From an uncultured Roseicyclus sp. (GTDB lineage: Bacteria > Pseudomonadota > Alphaproteobacteria > Rhodobacterales > Rhodobacteraceae): a stretch of 64,000 nucleotides of DNA. Below the pieces are notes generated by a model. The model worked only from the letters and a program-made list of their open reading frames with translations. It did not search any database and was not told where the DNA came from. The DNA lies in contig CANLLF010000002.1 in assembly GCA_947491935.1 (NCBI GenBank), positions 682,001-746,000 on the forward strand, written 5' to 3'. Below are positions 61,428-64,000 of this stretch, in pieces (position 1 is the first letter of the stretch; every line of letters begins with the position of its first letter). Made by a program: the position numbers and the translations under genes.

Positions 61428-62207
61428 TTAGCCCGCAACAGCGACACTGACGGTCTGCGACCGCAGAGTCATCGGCCCGAAGCTGCTGAGGAAGGCAACC
61501 TCTGCGGCATCCAGCCCGACACCGGTCCGCACGATTTCATCCGCCCGCGCCATTCCCGTTGCATCCACCAGATGCCAGGTCCCGTCCAGAAACACCTCGG
61601 CTACGGCGTGGAAATCCTGTGGCGTGACGCCCGGCGCGTAAACACTGGCAAAACGAGCCGGGATCGCCGATGCCCGGGCGAGTGTGATCAGCACATGGGC
61701 AAAATCCCGGCACACCCCCCGCCGCTGAACGAAGGTATCAATGGCGGTGGTCTGCGCGCTGCTGGATCCGGGAACGTATCGAAACCGCTCAAAGACCCAG
61801 TCCCGCATCGCGGCAATCCGGGCGCCCCCTTGATATTGGCCGAACTCCGCCGCCACGAAGCTCTGCAACTGATCGGCAGGGCAGAAACGGGACGGCATCA
61901 GGTAACGCACAGCATCACCGGGAAGGTGGTGCACCGCGACGGCGGGCAAGGTCGAGATATCCAGCACCGGTCGCTTCACATCGATCGTTGCGGTGTAGGT
62001 GCAAGACAGGTCGCCGCTGGTCTTGAGCAAGATTCGCTCTCCCATTCCGGCCTCGGCGGCAACCCGGGCGATCTGCTGCACGTCGCCAGGGTCCAGGTTT
62101 TCGTGCACCACCGATTGATCCGCGAAGCTGGGCGCCTGGATCTGAAGGATGAGATCGATCGGTGTGTCGATCTCATAATCGAGCTGAACTTCGATGTTGA
62201 GGTGCAT
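61428..62207 (-). CDS. Transglutaminase-like cysteine protease-fold protein
   Basis: A 259-residue protein. An N-terminal beta domain is followed by the transglutaminase core with Cys in RRGVCRDFAHVLI, His in FHAVAEVFLDG and Asp in WHLVDATG. These fold relatives are usually proteases or amidases. The target is unknown. The gene is divergent from the Crp-type gene at 62338. Confidence 0.88.
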   Translation of the reverse strand: MHLNIEVQLDYEIDTPIDLILQIQAPSFADQSVVHENLDPGDVQQIARVAAEAGMGERILLKTSGDLSCTYTATIDVKRPVLDISTLPAVAVHHLPGDAVRYLMPSRFCPADQLQSFVAAEFGQYQGGARIAAMRDWVFERFRYVPGSSSAQTTAIDTFVQRRGVCRDFAHVLITLARASAIPARFASVYAPGVTPQDFHAVAEVFLDGTWHLVDATGMARADEIVRTGVGLDAAEVAFLSSFGPMTLRSQTVSVAVAG

Positions 62208-62337
62208 GAGTTTGACTTTCGGTTGGCCGATTGGGGTTTGGTTGTCCTGTCGGGGACCAGCGGCACGGTGATGACAGTGCAGACGCCGCCCTGAAACGCA
62301 AAGTTGAGGAGCTTGAATTGCCTGTCAGTACGCCCTC

Positions 62338-63138
62338 ATGTTAGCTTCAAGCATGTCGTCATCCTATGAAAGCTGCCTCGTCAGCCGCCTGTCCCGGTTC
62401 GTTGATCTCACCGAACACGAATGCGCATTCATTGCCGAGCTGGAGAAGGATGAGCACTCTCGCCAAAAGGGCCGCCCCGTCGTGAGTGTCGGTGATCCGA
62501 CCGATGGCATCATGGTCCTCAAATCCGGATGGGCGGTCGTGAAGTACGACACGTCGGATGGGCGCAGCCAGATTTTGCGCGTGTACCTGCCGGGCGAAGT
62601 GATGGGGCTGGCCGAGATTGGATCCTCCCATGCCAATCACCGCATCGTAATGCAGACCGATGGCATTATCTGCCCATTCCCACGCAAAGGCCTGGCTCCG
62701 ATGTTCTCCGACTATCCCCGGTTGGCAGCCTTGCTGCTGGCGGTGGGAAGCCTGGATCAGATCGCGCTTCGCCACCACGCAGGATGCCTTGGCGCTATGG
62801 ACGCGACAGATAAGCTGAAGTTCTTCTTGCTGCAATTGCGGTCCCGGCTGGAGGTGGCCAATGTGGGTTTAGGCAATCGGTTTCAGGTTCCGTTCAGTCA
62901 GGTCGAGATCGGGCAGGCCGTGGGCCTGACGTCTATTTACGTGAACAAATTGCTGCGATCCTTCGTCAATGCCGGTGAGATCGAGATCGAGCGGCCTTAC
63001 GTCCGTCTCTTGGCCCGGGACAAGTGGGAGAAAGACGTCGAGTTCGTGGACGCCTTCGTCGACATGGACACAACCTGGTTCCCGTCCGCGCTTGAGCCGG
63101 GGCCCATCGGCAAGCTCGACACCGCCGAGCCCGCCTGA
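62338..63138 (+). CDS. Crp/Fnr-family transcriptional regulator
   Basis: A 266-residue regulator with a cyclic-nucleotide-binding-type domain (QILRVYLPGEVMGLAEIG) and a winged helix (IGQAVGLTSIYVNKLLRSFVN). Fnr-type Fe-S Cys residues are absent. It is similar in layout to the one at 52683 and may have the same ancestor. It ends 4 bases from the convergent DUF892 gene. An internal ATG at 62353 is an alternative start. Confidence 0.88.
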   Translation: MLASSMSSSYESCLVSRLSRFVDLTEHECAFIAELEKDEHSRQKGRPVVSVGDPTDGIMVLKSGWAVVKYDTSDGRSQILRVYLPGEVMGLAEIGSSHANHRIVMQTDGIICPFPRKGLAPMFSDYPRLAALLLAVGSLDQIALRHHAGCLGAMDATDKLKFFLLQLRSRLEVANVGLGNRFQVPFSQVEIGQAVGLTSIYVNKLLRSFVNAGEIEIERPYVRLLARDKWEKDVEFVDAFVDMDTTWFPSALEPGPIGKLDTAEPA

Positions 63139-63142
63139 AGGC

Positions 63143-63640
63143 TCAGTCCTGTGCCTCTTCATTGATGCCGCCGGTGGCCAGATCGGTCATCGTCCGGTCG
63201 CCCTCATATGAAGCATCCAGGCACTCTTTCAGCGCGGTCACGTCCTCGGCCAGATCCAGGCGCGCCGCAAAAGCCGCGAGGCATCCGTAGCCCGCAATGG
63301 CGTAGTGTACGAGCCGCTGATATTGCGTGATGATCATGGCGTCGCGGGTTGCATCTTCGCCGAAACTCTCGTCCAGCGCGTGGGCACGGGCTTCTTTGAC
63401 AAGCCCCTCCATACCTTTGCAATGTTCGCCACTTGGCCGTTCGTCATGCCGCGCGGCAATCCCTTCCAGCGCGTCAATTCCGGCTTGAATGCCGTCTGCG
63501 CCCGCCTGCAGCGCGTCCTTCAGGCCCGTATCGGTGGCCGCCTCCGCCATCGCTTTGGCAACATCCAGCGCTTGCGAGTTGGCGCTGTAGATGTCCTTGA
63601 GTTGCTCGACGTAGAGGTCTTCCAATGTGTCGATGGTCAT
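63143..63640 (-). CDS. DUF892 (YciE/ferritin-like) stress protein
   Basis: A 165-residue helical bundle: TLEDLYVEQLKDIYSANSQ at the start and a HYAIAGYGCLAAFA segment later. Family members are ferritin-like and stress induced; the metal-site Glu and His positions appear present. The start at 63640 is preferred over one five codons upstream. Confidence 0.9.
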   Translation of the reverse strand: MTIDTLEDLYVEQLKDIYSANSQALDVAKAMAEAATDTGLKDALQAGADGIQAGIDALEGIAARHDERPSGEHCKGMEGLVKEARAHALDESFGEDATRDAMIITQYQRLVHYAIAGYGCLAAFAARLDLAEDVTALKECLDASYEGDRTMTDLATGGINEEAQD

Positions 63641-63837
63641 GGTGTTTCCCTTCAAGGTCAGGCCACCACGCTACGCCCTTACTCCTCTGCCGATAGGCCT
63701 GATCGTGCAAGTAGGCGCCATAACCCGGCAAACCCTAAACCAGATTAGCGCCTGCGCGCCGCACGGACGCAACCGAGCCCTTACGTTGGATCATGCGGGG
63801 CCGCTGCCATCGCCCCGGCTCTGGAAAAGGATGCCTC

Positions 63838-63906
63838 ATGAATAACGTTTTCTACCTGATCGGATTGATCGTCGTCGTTTTGGCCGTTGTCGGCTTCATC
63901 CTCTGA
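63838..63906 (+). CDS. 22-residue membrane peptide
   Basis: An ATG with an AAAAGG ribosome site nine bases upstream opens MNNVFYLIGLIVVVLAVVGF and two more residues, then TGA. It is a single membrane helix. Small proteins starting MNN-F-IG-I-VV are widespread in alphaproteobacteria, so I think it is real. Too short for most gene finders. Confidence 0.65.
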   Translation: MNNVFYLIGLIVVVLAVVGFIL

Positions 63907-63926
63907 CCCTGAATTGGAGATCACTT

Positions 63927-64000
63927 ATGTCGACCCCCAAGAAGCCTGCCACCGAGCAGGTCAAACAAGCCTCAGCTGACGTGGCAGAACAGGCCAAGAT
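63927..64000 (+). CDS. Start of a small charged protein, cut off by the window edge
   Basis: ATG with GGAGA upstream opens MSTPKKPATEQVKQASADVA and continues past the edge. It is Ala/Lys/Gln rich and probably helical. Too little is seen to name it. Confidence 0.55.
   Translation, partial: MSTPKKPATEQVKQASADVAEQAK

Noticed and set aside
61572-62294. 240-residue plus-strand frame over the transglutaminase gene
   Set aside because: Shadow frame; the minus strand has the Cys/His/Asp triad.
1-64000. tRNA, rRNA, CRISPR arrays and known riboswitches
   Set aside because: None recognised by eye; a covariance-model scan would be needed to exclude small RNAs.

Overview
The window looks like chromosome from a marine Rhodobacterales alphaproteobacterium (Roseobacter group). 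GC and third-position GC are high. The conserved ctaB - small membrane protein - ctaG - ctaE - SURF1 - thrC - M16 peptidase order opens the window, and sqdB, PleD, DUF1611, PhnM and Crp/Fnr families are all present. I saw no rRNA, tRNA or CRISPR array. All names come from reading motifs and gene order; no search was run.

0-33 kb is mostly core genome: cytochrome c oxidase assembly, thrC, an M16 peptidase, an FAD-linked dehydrogenase, metG, an SGNH/thioesterase fusion, a desaturase, an EF-hand/ECF-sigma/periplasmic metal-sensor-like set, PleD, an MttB-like methyltransferase, and an H-NOX-like sensor translationally coupled to an HNOBA-GGDEF enzyme. A phosphonate-type group (GntR regulator, unknown protein, phnN, DUF1045, phnM) ends this block without any C-P lyase core gene.

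33-37 kb is accessory: 0.7 kb of gene-poor sequence, a DUF1403 gene coupled to an orphan scpB-like gene, and a Fic protein whose ribosome-binding site lies in the loop of a perfect hairpin. 37-45.8 kb holds a phosphorelay (LuxR response regulator, small periplasmic oxidoreductase-fold protein, hybrid kinase with receiver and HPt) followed by sqdB, a BcsB-like gene and a processive GT2 synthase. A 14-bp palindrome of the same design lies in both promoter regions, suggesting the phosphorelay controls synthesis of a surface glycan that may use UDP-sulfoquinovose.

45.8-52.5 kb is patchy: a short tyrosine recombinase, a TetR-controlled divergent detoxification cluster with two tandem operator-like palindromes, a hydrolase gene cut off at its nucleophile, a low-GC TrmH-family gene and a cold-shock-like gene lacking its first strand. 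52.5-64 kb is rich in small stress-type genes (CsbD, DUF892, several unknown short proteins) between two Crp/Fnr regulators. It also holds a DUF1611 acyltransferase-like/PLP-racemase pair, a Cys-rich repeat protein and a PHB-depolymerase-like esterase.

The most interesting candidates are: the H-NOX-like protein with neither proximal histidine nor YxSxR motif; the sqdB-bcsB-GT2 module with its shared operator; the DUF1403-ScpB pair; the Fic hairpin; and the DUF1611-racemase pair.
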